DNA from: an uncultured bacterium
GTDB taxonomy: Bacteria; Bacteroidota; Bacteroidia; Chitinophagales; Chitinophagaceae
NCBI GenBank assembly: GCA_903957405.1
Contig: CAJBPC010000105.1
Span: 1 to 6,361 of the forward strand
Direction of reading: 5' to 3'
Length of the DNA stretch: 6,361 nucleotides
Under the pieces are notes generated by a model. It searched no databases and was not told where the DNA came from. It saw only the letters and a list, made by a program, of their open reading frames with translations. This document shows, one piece after another, positions 1 through 6,361 of this stretch (within the stretch, counting starts at the first letter, position 1; every line of letters begins with the position of its first letter). The position numbers and the translations under genes were made by a program.

Positions 1-3000
1 CGAGCTCTGACCGCCGGTATTGGAATACACTTCCGTATCGAGTACGAGGATGTTGACATTTCGTCCGCTGGCCAGTACATGGTCGAGGCCGCCATAGCCG
101 ATATCATAGGCCCATCCGTCGCCTCCGACAAGCCAGACACTTCTATTGACGAGATTATCCGCTACGGATAGCAACTGCCTCGCCTGCGGCATGTCGATGG
201 CTGTAAGCTTTTGTTTCAGCAAGGCAACCCGTTTGCGTTGTTCGATGATTTCGGATTCGAGCACCTGCGAGGCGTGTAGGATGGATTCCGTCAGTTCCAG
301 GCCGATCTGAGGAGACAGGCCCTTCAGCAGACCTTGTGCCGTGTCGGTGAGTTTATCGGATGTGACGCGCATGCCGAGTCCGAACTCCGCATTGTCTTCA
401 AACAATGAGTTCGACCAGGCCGGGCCCCTGCCGTCTTTGTTCACGGCCCATGGTGTGGTGGGGAGGTTCCCTCCGAAAATGGATGAGCAGCCGGTGGCGT
501 TGGCCACGAGGAGACGGTCTCCGTAGAGCTGCGACAGCAGTTTCAGGTAGGGCGTCTCCCCGCAGCCGGCACAGGCGCCGGAGAATTCAAAGAGCGGCTC
601 GAGGAACTGTGCTCCGTGGACGGTGGAAAAGTCTATCGAAGAACGATCGTTCCATGTGATGCCTTCGAAAAATGTGATGTTTTCTTTTTCCTGCCGGATC
701 ATCGGTTCTTTTTCTTCCATGTTGATGGCCTTGCGCATACGGTCCTGCGGATTGATTGCGGGACAAACCTCCACGCACAGGTTGCAACCGGTGCAATCCT
801 CGAGGTAAACCTGCAGGGTGTACCTAGTTTCGGGGAAGCCTCTGGAGTTGATCGGAGCCGATGGGAATGCCGCAGGCGCATGCTTCAGGTTATCCGCATG
901 GTAGAATTTAGCGCGGATGACGCTATGCGGGCAAACATATGCGCAGTTGCCACATTGGATGCAGGTTTCAGGATCCCATTGCGGGACGAAGTCAGAGATG
1001 TTCCGTTTCTCCCATTGCGTCGTGCCGCTTGGAAATGTTCCGTCGACGGGCATCGCGCTCACCGGCAGGTCGTCGCCGTGCCCTGTCATCATCCTGGCGG
1101 TGACGTTCCGTACGAATTCAGGGGCATGTGCAGCAACGACATCCGTCAGGGATACTTCTTTCCCTGTCACTTGCGTATGGATCTTCACTTCAAAGAGGTT
1201 CTCAAGCGTGGCATCCACCGCTTTGAAGTTCTGTTCGACGACGGCTTTGCCTTTTTTGTAGTAGGTCTTCTCAATGGTTTTTTTGATCTCAGATATGGCT
1301 TCCTCACGGGGAAGCACACCCGAAAGTGCGAAGAAGCAGGTCTGCATGATCGTGTTGATCCGGCCGATCATCCCGGTGTCGCGTGCGACCGCGCTGGCGT
1401 CGATGACGTGGAAGCTGATCTTCTTGTCGATGATCTGTTTCTGCACGGATGCGGGCAGTCTGTCCCACACGTCATCGGCGTCGTAGGAACTGTTCAGCAG
1501 GAAGGTCGCTCCGGGCTTGGCGAATTCCAGCATCTCCACCTTGTGGAGGAAAACGAACTGGTGGCATGCGATGAAGTCCGCCTGCGATATCAGATAGGGT
1601 GCGCGGATCGGGTCCGGACCGAAACGAAGGTGGGAGACCGTCCGTGCTCCGGATTTTTTCGAATCGTAGACGAAGTAACCCTGTGCGAAGAGGTCGGTGT
1701 TCTCCCCGATGATCTTGATGCTGTTTTTGTTGGCGCCAACCGTGCCATCCGCACCAAGTCCGAAGAAAAGTCCCTGCCGCCATTGGGATTCATCGAGGGT
1801 GAATGACGGGTCGTATTCGAGGCTTTTATGGGTCACGTCGTCGTTGATGCCGACGGTGAAATGGTTCTTTGGTTCGGTTTTTTTCATTTCATCGAACACG
1901 GCTTTTACCATGGCAGGTGTGAACTCTTTCGATGACAATCCGTAACGGCCGCCTATGACTTTCGGAAGTGAGGGTAGTCGTCCATCCTGGAGCGCCTCTA
2001 CCAGGGATGTGAGCACATCCTTATATAGGGGTTCTCCGGAAGCGCCCGGTTCTTTGGTGCGGTCGAGCACAGCGATCGATTTCACGTGGGTCGGTAACGC
2101 CTCCACCAGGTGTTCCGTAGAAAACGGCCTGTAAAGCCTCACCTGTATCACGCCTGTCTTTTCCCCCATGCCGTTGAGCATGGCGCAGGTCTCCCCGGCG
2201 GTCTCCCCGCCGGATCCCATCAGGATGATCACCCTCTCGGCATCGGGCGCGCCGGTGTATTCGAAGAGCTTGTAGCGGCGCCCTGTCAGTTCGGCGAACT
2301 GACCCATCATTTCGTCCATGATGCCCGGCGTCCTGTCGTAAAAACCATTCACGGTCTCGCGCCCCTGGAAGTACACGTCGGGGTTTTGTGCGGTCCCGCG
2401 GATGAAGGGCTTGTCTGGACTCAGGGCTCTGTCGCGGTGGGCGAAAACGAGGCTGTCGGGGATCATCGTACGGATTTGTTCATCCGGGATGAGTTCAAGT
2501 TTATTGACCTCATGGGAAGTGCGGAAGCCGTCGAAGAAATGAATAAAGGGTATGCGTGACCGTAAGGTTGCCGCCTGAGTGATGAGTGCGAAATCGTGCG
2601 CTTCCTGGATGCTTGCGGAACTGAACATGGCGAACCCGGTGGAGCGTGCCGCCATGACATCCTGATGGTCGCCGAAGATCGAGAGACCCTGTGCCGCAAG
2701 CGATCTTGCCGCCACGTGGAAGACGGTCGCGGTCAGTTCCCCTGCGATCTTGTACATGTTTGGCAGCATCAACATCAGGCCCTGAGAGGCGGTGAAGGTC
2801 GTTGTCAGGGAACCTGTCTGCAGTGCGCCGTGCACGGTGCCGGCGGCGCCGCCTTCGCTCTGCATTTCTATGACATCCGGTATATTGCCCCAGATGTTCA
2901 TCATGCCTTTCGAACTCCATTCATCCGCCAGTTCGGCCATGGTCGAGGAGGGAGTGATGGGGTAGATGGCGCACACTTCGTTGACGCGGTATGCGATGTA

Positions 3001-3054
3001 TGCCGTGGCTTCGTTGCCATCCATCGTGGCGATCAATTTATTTTGCTTTGACAT
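1..3054 (-). CDS. nifJ: Pyruvate:ferredoxin (flavodoxin) oxidoreductase, 3' end cut by window edge
   Basis: Cytoplasmic homodimer-type PFOR: oxidative decarboxylation of pyruvate with CoA to acetyl-CoA and CO2, reducing ferredoxin or flavodoxin. The frame is open for 1018 codons from the ATG at 3054 to base 1; the family runs about 1170-1200 residues, so the C-terminus is missing. Visible in order: pyruvate-binding YPITPSS (31-37), the TPP-activating Glu in EMQSEGGAAG (Glu67), Arg117 in HVAARS, the central domain with GLGADGTVGANK (432-443) and FAQGYFVYDSKKSG (456-469), two ferredoxin motifs (Cys698/701/704/708 and Cys754/757/760/764), proximal-cluster ligands Cys828, Cys831 and Cys856, and the TPP/Mg site GGDGW (977-981) with DTEVYSNTGG (1006-1015). 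These sites keep constant offsets from the Desulfovibrio africanus enzyme as I recall its numbering (+3 early, +16 late). The fourth proximal-cluster Cys should lie beyond the edge. The start lies inside the upstream gene's end, with no Shine-Dalgarno, which suggests translational coupling. Confidence 0.97.
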   Translation of the reverse strand, partial: MSKQNKLIATMDGNEATAYIAYRVNEVCAIYPITPSSTMAELADEWSSKGMMNIWGNIPDVIEMQSEGGAAGTVHGALQTGSLTTTFTASQGLMLMLPNMYKIAGELTATVFHVAARSLAAQGLSIFGDHQDVMAARSTGFAMFSSASIQEAHDFALITQAATLRSRIPFIHFFDGFRTSHEVNKLELIPDEQIRTMIPDSLVFAHRDRALSPDKPFIRGTAQNPDVYFQGRETVNGFYDRTPGIMDEMMGQFAELTGRRYKLFEYTGAPDAERVIILMGSGGETAGETCAMLNGMGEKTGVIQVRLYRPFSTEHLVEALPTHVKSIAVLDRTKEPGASGEPLYKDVLTSLVEALQDGRLPSLPKVIGGRYGLSSKEFTPAMVKAVFDEMKKTEPKNHFTVGINDDVTHKSLEYDPSFTLDESQWRQGLFFGLGADGTVGANKNSIKIIGENTDLFAQGYFVYDSKKSGARTVSHLRFGPDPIRAPYLISQADFIACHQFVFLHKVEMLEFAKPGATFLLNSSYDADDVWDRLPASVQKQIIDKKISFHVIDASAVARDTGMIGRINTIMQTCFFALSGVLPREEAISEIKKTIEKTYYKKGKAVVEQNFKAVDATLENLFEVKIHTQVTGKEVSLTDVVAAHAPEFVRNVTARMMTGHGDDLPVSAMPVDGTFPSGTTQWEKRNISDFVPQWDPETCIQCGNCAYVCPHSVIRAKFYHADNLKHAPAAFPSAPINSRGFPETRYTLQVYLEDCTGCNLCVEVCPAINPQDRMRKAINMEEKEPMIRQEKENITFFEGITWNDRSSIDFSTVHGAQFLEPLFEFSGACAGCGETPYLKLLSQLYGDRLLVANATGCSSIFGGNLPTTPWAVNKDGRGPAWSNSLFEDNAEFGLGMRVTSDKLTDTAQGLLKGLSPQIGLELTESILHASQVLESEIIEQRKRVALLKQKLTAIDMPQARQLLSVADNLVNRSVWLVGGDGWAYDIGYGGLDHVLASGRNVNILVLDTEVYSNTGGQSS

Positions 3055-4693
3055 CTTTTACGGCTTTGTCGGGTTCTGGAATCATCTCTATCGCATGGCA
3101 GGGGCATTGTTCGTAGCAGACGGCGCAACCGGTGCATTTATTGAGGTCGAACCTGTATCCCTTGCCGGGGCCGAGTTTCATGATGGCCTCTTCAGGGCAT
3201 GCCCCGAAGCAGCCATCGCATTCGAAGCAGTTGCCGCAACTCAGGCAACGCTGCGCCTCATAGTGTGCTTCCTTCTCCGAGAGGCCACTCACCACCTCAT
3301 CGAAACTGCGCACCGCCACCCATGGCACCAGCCTGTCCTGCTCGCGCTGCGGTGCTTCCGTCTTGTACCACATGTGCAGCCTGCGATAGCCGGCAGTAGG
3401 GGGTTTGGGATACTTTGTGAACACCTCTCCGTTCATCCATGCGTGTATGTGTTTTGCGGCTTTCTTTCCGTGACCGATGGAGATCGTGGCACTGCGCACT
3501 TCGCCGGGTAACATATCCCCTCCGGCGAAGATGCCCGGATGGCCGGTCATGCGCTCGGCGTTGATCACCACGGTGCCATCCTCCTTCATCGTAACCCCGT
3601 TGACGGAATGCAGGTATCCTGTTTCCGCCTCCTGCGACAACGCGACGATCAGTGAGTCGGCCTTCACACTGTCCCATTCACCTGTACCCACGGCCATGCC
3701 CTTTTCCACCCTCATCTTCTCGAGGAAGAAAACATCCTTTTCGATCTTATGTATGCGGCGCAGGAACAGAATATCCACCCCTTCCGACAGGGCGTCATCC
3801 GCTTCATAGTCGTAGGCCGGCATCAGCTTTCGGTCGCCCGGAAACAACACGATGGCTTCAGCACCGAGGCGTTTCACGATCCTTGCGATATACATGGCGA
3901 GTTTCCCACCACCATAGATCACGACTGATTTCCCGATATGCGTTCGCTCATCCGCGGTGAACTTCCGCAGGAATTGAAACGCGTCCTGCACGTGGATGCG
4001 GCAGAAATCATCCTCTATGCGCTCATGGCGGATGAGTTGTGCGCCGGTGGAGAGATACGCGGCATCGAACCGGCCTTTGTCTTTTTCCGCCTGCAGATCC
4101 GTTACCTGATGGTTCAGATGGATATGAACACCCATGGCCTTGATGCGGCCGATCTCCATCTCCAGTATTTTGCGGGGTAGCCTGTATTCGGGAATGCCAT
4201 GGCGCATCAGTCCACCAGCGGCATCCGACGCTTCAAAGACCTCCACGGTATGTCCCATGCGGGCCAGATGATACGCTGCGGATAGCCCGCCAGGACCGGC
4301 ACCCACCACCATGACCCGCTTGCCGGTGGGCCTGGCCTCCCATTGCGGCTGCCAGTTCTCTTCGATGGCCCGGTCGCCGATATATCGCTCCACGGCATGG
4401 ATATTCACCGTCTCATCCAAATGGTTTCGGTTGCATCCATTCTCGCAGGGCTTCACACAGATGCGGCCCATGACGGCGGGAAACGGATTGTCCATCATGA
4501 GTTGCTGGTAGGCTTCATAATACTCACCGGCCTGCGCGTGTGCCAACCATCCCTGGATATTCTCACCCGCCGGACATGCACTGTTGCAGGGTGGCATGAA
4601 ATCCATATATACGGGTTGACGGCTCCGCTTCGGACCGGTACCCTCCGCATGGCCGAATAAGTCTATCGGTTTGGTGACATCCGATTGTGGCAT
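3038..4693 (-). CDS. GltD/PadH-like FAD- and NAD(P)-binding oxidoreductase with C-terminal 2[4Fe-4S] ferredoxin domain
   Basis: A 551-residue soluble flavoprotein of the glutamate synthase small-subunit superfamily, probably shuttling electrons between NAD(P)H/FAD and ferredoxin-type clusters. Visible: N-terminal Cys in PPCNSACPAGENIQGW (Cys36, Cys40) and GRICVKPCENGC (Cys79, 83, 87); FAD Rossmann motif VVGAGPGGLSAA (129-140); the family motif AGGLMRHGIPEYRLP (159-173); a second Rossmann YGGGKLAMYIAR (260-271); the FAD-contacting GIFAGGD (387-393); then a ferredoxin domain with six Cys at 483, 486, 489, 492, 495, 499 and a second motif at Cys520, 523, 526, 530. GltD itself lacks this C-terminal domain. 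The frame continues upstream to an ATG at 4786, but I chose 4693 because a -7 promoter element lies at 4728-4735, between the two, and the extra 31 residues are not family-like. It is the first gene of the operon and overlaps nifJ by 17 bp. By analogy with the PadH subunit of phenylglyoxylate:NAD+ oxidoreductase, I infer a link between PFOR and NAD(P). It is unlikely to be true GltD: no large glutamate synthase subunit gene is present. Confidence 0.92.
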   Translation of the reverse strand: MPQSDVTKPIDLFGHAEGTGPKRSRQPVYMDFMPPCNSACPAGENIQGWLAHAQAGEYYEAYQQLMMDNPFPAVMGRICVKPCENGCNRNHLDETVNIHAVERYIGDRAIEENWQPQWEARPTGKRVMVVGAGPGGLSAAYHLARMGHTVEVFEASDAAGGLMRHGIPEYRLPRKILEMEIGRIKAMGVHIHLNHQVTDLQAEKDKGRFDAAYLSTGAQLIRHERIEDDFCRIHVQDAFQFLRKFTADERTHIGKSVVIYGGGKLAMYIARIVKRLGAEAIVLFPGDRKLMPAYDYEADDALSEGVDILFLRRIHKIEKDVFFLEKMRVEKGMAVGTGEWDSVKADSLIVALSQEAETGYLHSVNGVTMKEDGTVVINAERMTGHPGIFAGGDMLPGEVRSATISIGHGKKAAKHIHAWMNGEVFTKYPKPPTAGYRRLHMWYKTEAPQREQDRLVPWVAVRSFDEVVSGLSEKEAHYEAQRCLSCGNCFECDGCFGACPEEAIMKLGPGKGYRFDLNKCTGCAVCYEQCPCHAIEMIPEPDKAVKDVKAK

Positions 4694-4727
4694 GGCAATG
4701 TGTTTGATGAACGATTTTAAACGATGC

Positions 4728-4735
4728 CAAATGTA
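4728..4735 (-). promoter_or_regulatory. Bacteroidota-type -7 promoter element for the flavoprotein-nifJ operon
   Basis: Read on the minus strand this is TACATTTG, a full match to the TAnnTTTG -7 element used by the Bacteroidota primary sigma factor. Transcription would start near 4721, giving a leader of about 28 nt before the ATG at 4693. I see no TTG-type -33 element at the usual 19-21 bp upstream (about 4754-4760 is C-rich on this strand), so the promoter may be weak or activator-dependent. An 8-base match with two free positions can occur by chance; its placement is what makes it credible. Confidence 0.55.
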
Positions 4736-4767
4736 GCGGGAGTCGGTAACGGGGGTGGTGACGAATT

Positions 4768-4800
4768 TCAGTGTGAAGCATGACATCTGTCAGTGTTGAA
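4768..4800 (+). repeat. Direct repeat of TCAGTGT(T)GAA half-sites, 22 bp apart
   Basis: TCAGTGTGAA at 4768-4777 is repeated as TCAGTGTTGAA at 4790-4800, differing by one inserted T. The start-to-start distance of 22 bp is about two helical turns, so both copies face the same side of the DNA. The second copy is the inner part of the left arm of the inverted repeat at 4784-4840, so the element may be one upright, one upright and one inverted copy of the same half-site. This is a pattern seen in sequence; no regulator is identified. Confidence 0.35.
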
Positions 4801-4840
4801 TGGATGTGCCGGCTGATTTGGCCGTTCAACACCGCAGATG
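4784..4840. repeat. Imperfect inverted repeat, candidate operator or RNA hairpin
   Basis: Left arm 4784-4803 is CATCTGTCAGTGTTGAATGG. The right arm, 4822-4840, read on the opposite strand is CATCTGCGGTGTTGAACGG. They agree at 17 positions with one extra base and two transitions, separated by an 18-nt spacer; one of the transitions remains a G-U pair in plus-strand RNA. The core is TGTTGAA/TTCAACA with an outer CATCTG/CAGATG. There is no following T-run, so it is not a standard terminator. It sits about 63-120 bp upstream of the predicted start of the flavoprotein-nifJ transcript, a plausible place for a regulator binding site. Confidence 0.5.
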
Positions 4841-5055
4841 GATGGATTGCTGCGGGGAGGCGCTTCCTGCAGATCTGCTTGCATGAAGGAGCATGCATGC
4901 GTCATCCAGGGTTTAAAGCCCGGCCGCAAGTCCTGTCAGGATCCGGGGCACTATGCTGCCATTGTAAAAAAATGCAGGACGATCTCCGTTTGGATGCGGA
5001 ATGGATATCGTCAGGATGCTCATGCGGATGGGTCGGGTGGCCATCGAACTTGGTT

Positions 5056-5063
5056 TATATTTG
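5056..5063 (+). promoter_or_regulatory. Bacteroidota-type -7 promoter element for the epimerase gene
   Basis: TATATTTG matches TAnnTTTG fully. A transcript would start near 5070, just before the ATG at 5080, giving a leader of about 10 nt. Starting translation at 5068 would need a leaderless message. No clear TTG-type -33 element is seen around 5030-5037 (GC-rich). The placement immediately before the first family-like residues of the epimerase supports both the promoter and the chosen start. Confidence 0.5.
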
Positions 5064-5079
5064 CAGTATGATCCGATTG

Positions 5080-5928
5080 ATGAACAGTCAGCTGCAGGCG
5101 TCCATGGATCCACTGGGTGCGGAGCTCCGAGAGTTGAAAGCCCATGGCAGGGATTACCTCTGGTCAGGTGATCCTGCCTGGTGGGGGAAATGCTCTCCGG
5201 TGCTCTTTCCCATCGTCGGAACGCTGAAAGACAACCACTACCATTACGGAGGAACGACCCACACCCTGCCGCGGCACGGGTTCGCGCGAGACAAGGTCTT
5301 CGAAGCGAGGCAGCTGAGCGACACGGAAGCGGTTTTCACCATGGAAGATGATGAGGCCACCCGCATCGCATACCCGTTCCGATTCCTGCTGCGACTGCGG
5401 TATCTGCTTGTCGGGAACAGGCTAACGGTCACGTATACCGTAATCAATACCGGAGATGCCCCGCTGTTCTTCTCACTGGGCGCACATTCAGCCTTTGCCG
5501 TCCCGCTGATGCCGGGATCGACCTATGACGAACATTACCTCGAATTCGAAACGGAAGAGACCGCCGGCCGTTGGGAACTGAAAGACGGACTGCTGACGGG
5601 CAAGGCCGTTCCATTCCTTGATCATGAACGGCGGATCCCGCTGACAAAAGGTTTGTTCGCATCCGATGCCATCGTGCTGAAAGGACTGGAGTCCCGCTCG
5701 GTATCTTTGCGCAGTGACAAGGACGATCATGGTCTGCGTTTCGGTATCGGGGGCTGGCCGCATCTCGGCATCTGGGCTGCGAAAGATGCAGACTTCGTAT
5801 GCATCGAACCCTGGCAGGGTCATGCGGATCCGGTCAGCCATGATGGCCGGCTGGAGCGTAAACCGGGCATGCTGCGACTGGCACCTGCGGAAGACTGGGA
5901 AAACAGCTGGTGGGTCGAACTTTTCTGA
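5080..5928 (+). CDS. Aldose 1-epimerase family protein, LacX-like (sugar mutarotase)
   Basis: A 282-residue cytoplasmic beta-sandwich enzyme expected to interconvert alpha and beta anomers of a hexose or related sugar. Family signatures: SPVLFPIVGTLKD (39-51), LPRHGFARD (63-71) with the first catalytic His at 66, SLGAHSAF (132-139) with the second His at 136, and CIEPWQGHAD (241-250) with the likely catalytic base Glu243. LacX proteins are usually about 290 residues, so the gene is complete. GAHSAF has Ser where relatives usually have Pro (GAHPAF), a mild change beside the active site. I chose ATG 5080 because homology-like sequence begins there and the -7 element lies just upstream; ATG 5068, four codons earlier in frame, is the alternative. 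The frame open back to 4780 is not coding in my view. No signal peptide is present. The sugar is not evident, and no sugar transport or catabolic gene lies nearby. Confidence 0.92.
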   Translation: MNSQLQASMDPLGAELRELKAHGRDYLWSGDPAWWGKCSPVLFPIVGTLKDNHYHYGGTTHTLPRHGFARDKVFEARQLSDTEAVFTMEDDEATRIAYPFRFLLRLRYLLVGNRLTVTYTVINTGDAPLFFSLGAHSAFAVPLMPGSTYDEHYLEFETEETAGRWELKDGLLTGKAVPFLDHERRIPLTKGLFASDAIVLKGLESRSVSLRSDKDDHGLRFGIGGWPHLGIWAAKDADFVCIEPWQGHADPVSHDGRLERKPGMLRLAPAEDWENSWWVELF

Positions 5929-5993
5929 CAATGCTGTCGATCATGCTGGCTTGTCATCGAATGTGAAATCGAATTTTAAATAACGTCACGGAT

Positions 5994-6361
5994 ATGAAAA
6001 AAATCATCCTCCTCGCCCTGCTACCCGCATTCCTCGCCCTGCAGCCCTCATCCGAAAAGCCTGTCGGTGCCTGGGAAAAAAAAGAAGGTGCCATCACCCA
6101 CACCCTTGTCATCGTGGATGACTATTACAGCCTGAGCAGTTTTGATGTCAGCGCGAAGAGATTCATACACACGGAGGGTGGGAGCTGCAGGGTCGAAAAC
6201 GGCTTGTTGAACGGAGAAATAGAATATCATACAACCGACAAGAATCTGGTCGGCAAAGGATATGCGTTCACCTTCAGTATGGAAGGAACCGGCATGAAGA
6301 CGTATCGTGATGGCAAGGATGAAGTATGGGTCCGCACGGATGATGGCAAGGGGCCGCTGGC
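5994..6361 (+). CDS. Small exported protein of unknown function, 3' end cut by window edge
   Basis: The first 122 codons are in the window. The N-terminus is a typical Sec signal peptide: Lys2-Lys3, then a hydrophobic run through about Leu16, then a polar QPSSEKP stretch. There is no Cys after the hydrophobic run, so it is not a lipoprotein. The mature part starts with VGAWEKKEG (24-32), then alternates polar and aromatic residues (VIVDDYYSLSSFDVS, FTFSMEG), which suggests a beta-rich, lipocalin- or barrel-like fold. One Cys (in GGSCRVENG) is visible. It lies 65 bp after the epimerase stop with no convincing promoter or terminator between, so co-transcription is possible. The leader before the ATG is A/T-rich with no Shine-Dalgarno. 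I recall similar short secreted proteins annotated only as hypothetical in Bacteroidota; I assign no function. Confidence 0.75.
   Translation, partial: MKKIILLALLPAFLALQPSSEKPVGAWEKKEGAITHTLVIVDDYYSLSSFDVSAKRFIHTEGGSCRVENGLLNGEIEYHTTDKNLVGKGYAFTFSMEGTGMKTYRDGKDEVWVRTDDGKGPL

Larger units (their letters stand above)
4694..5079. other. Divergent intergenic region of 386 bp between the pyruvate operon and the epimerase gene
   Basis: Both flanking frames stay open into this region (the plus frame from 4780, the minus frame to 4786). The extra N-terminal residues they would give are rich in Cys, Trp and Arg and do not resemble either family, so I treat the region as non-coding. It contains a -7 element on each strand (4728-4735 and 5056-5063), the inverted repeat at 4784-4840, a partial direct repeat at 4768-4777, and short palindromes at 4869-4900. 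I see no tRNA-like or other RNA gene structure and no U-tract terminator. Confidence 0.7.

Noticed and set aside
616..1806. A 396-codon open frame on the plus strand.
   Set aside because: It lies wholly opposite nifJ, whose frame is intact with conserved cofactor residues; its translation has no family resemblance. It is an antisense shadow.
1..3054. Possible frameshift or pseudogene in nifJ.
   Set aside because: Reading every codon from 3054 to 1 gave no stop, and conserved motifs stay in the same frame throughout; the gene is only cut by the window edge.
2110..3511. Several plus-strand open frames of about 150-180 codons.
   Set aside because: All are antisense to nifJ or the flavoprotein gene and show low-complexity His/Arg/Gly-rich translations without motifs.
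3038..4693. True glutamate synthase small subunit (gltD).
   Set aside because: It has an added ferredoxin domain, altered nucleotide motif and nifJ as operon partner; no gltB is present in the window.
4694..4786. N-terminal extension of the flavoprotein by 31 residues to an ATG at 4786.
   Set aside because: It would span the -7 promoter element at 4728-4735 and adds residues unlike the family; the ATG itself lies in the inverted repeat.
4784..4840. Rho-independent terminator.
   Set aside because: The spacer is 18 nt and no T-run follows on either strand, and no gene ends there.
4780..5067. N-terminal extension of the epimerase by about 96 residues.
   Set aside because: The family starts at about the MNSQLQ position; the extension is Cys- and Trp-rich, lies before the -7 element at 5056-5063, and overlaps the inverted repeat.

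Overview
This window reads as a chromosomal piece of an anaerobic or facultatively anaerobic bacterium, most likely Bacteroidota. Two non-coding stretches carry a TAnnTTTG sequence, the -7 promoter element of that phylum, at sensible distances before genes, and no gene start has a clear Shine-Dalgarno sequence. The base composition is moderately GC-rich. I cannot name a genus.

Left part (1-4693, minus strand): a two-gene operon read right to left. The first gene (4693-3038) encodes a GltD/PadH-like flavoprotein with FAD and pyridine-nucleotide Rossmann domains, Cys motifs at the N-terminus and a C-terminal two-cluster ferredoxin domain. Its end overlaps the start of the second gene by 17 bp. 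The second gene (3054 to beyond base 1) is nifJ, the single-chain pyruvate:ferredoxin (flavodoxin) oxidoreductase. I translated all 1018 of its codons in the window and found no stop or frameshift; only about the last 150-180 residues are missing. The natural reading is that the flavoprotein moves electrons between ferredoxin or the PFOR clusters and NAD(P), giving a pyruvate:ferredoxin:NAD(P) unit. The flavoprotein's second Rossmann motif departs from the usual GltD consensus, so its nucleotide preference is open.

Middle (4694-5079): a divergent intergenic region of 386 bp. It holds one promoter-like element for each side, an imperfect 19-20 bp inverted repeat (4784-4840) with a partial direct copy of its inner half-site 22 bp away, and a cluster of short palindromes (4869-4900).

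Right part (5080-6361, plus strand): a LacX-type aldose 1-epimerase (sugar mutarotase), then, 65 bp on, the first 122 codons of a small exported protein of unknown function that runs off the right edge. These two may be co-transcribed and have no evident link to the pyruvate operon. I see no RNA genes, insertion sequences, CRISPR arrays, phage genes or clear terminators.
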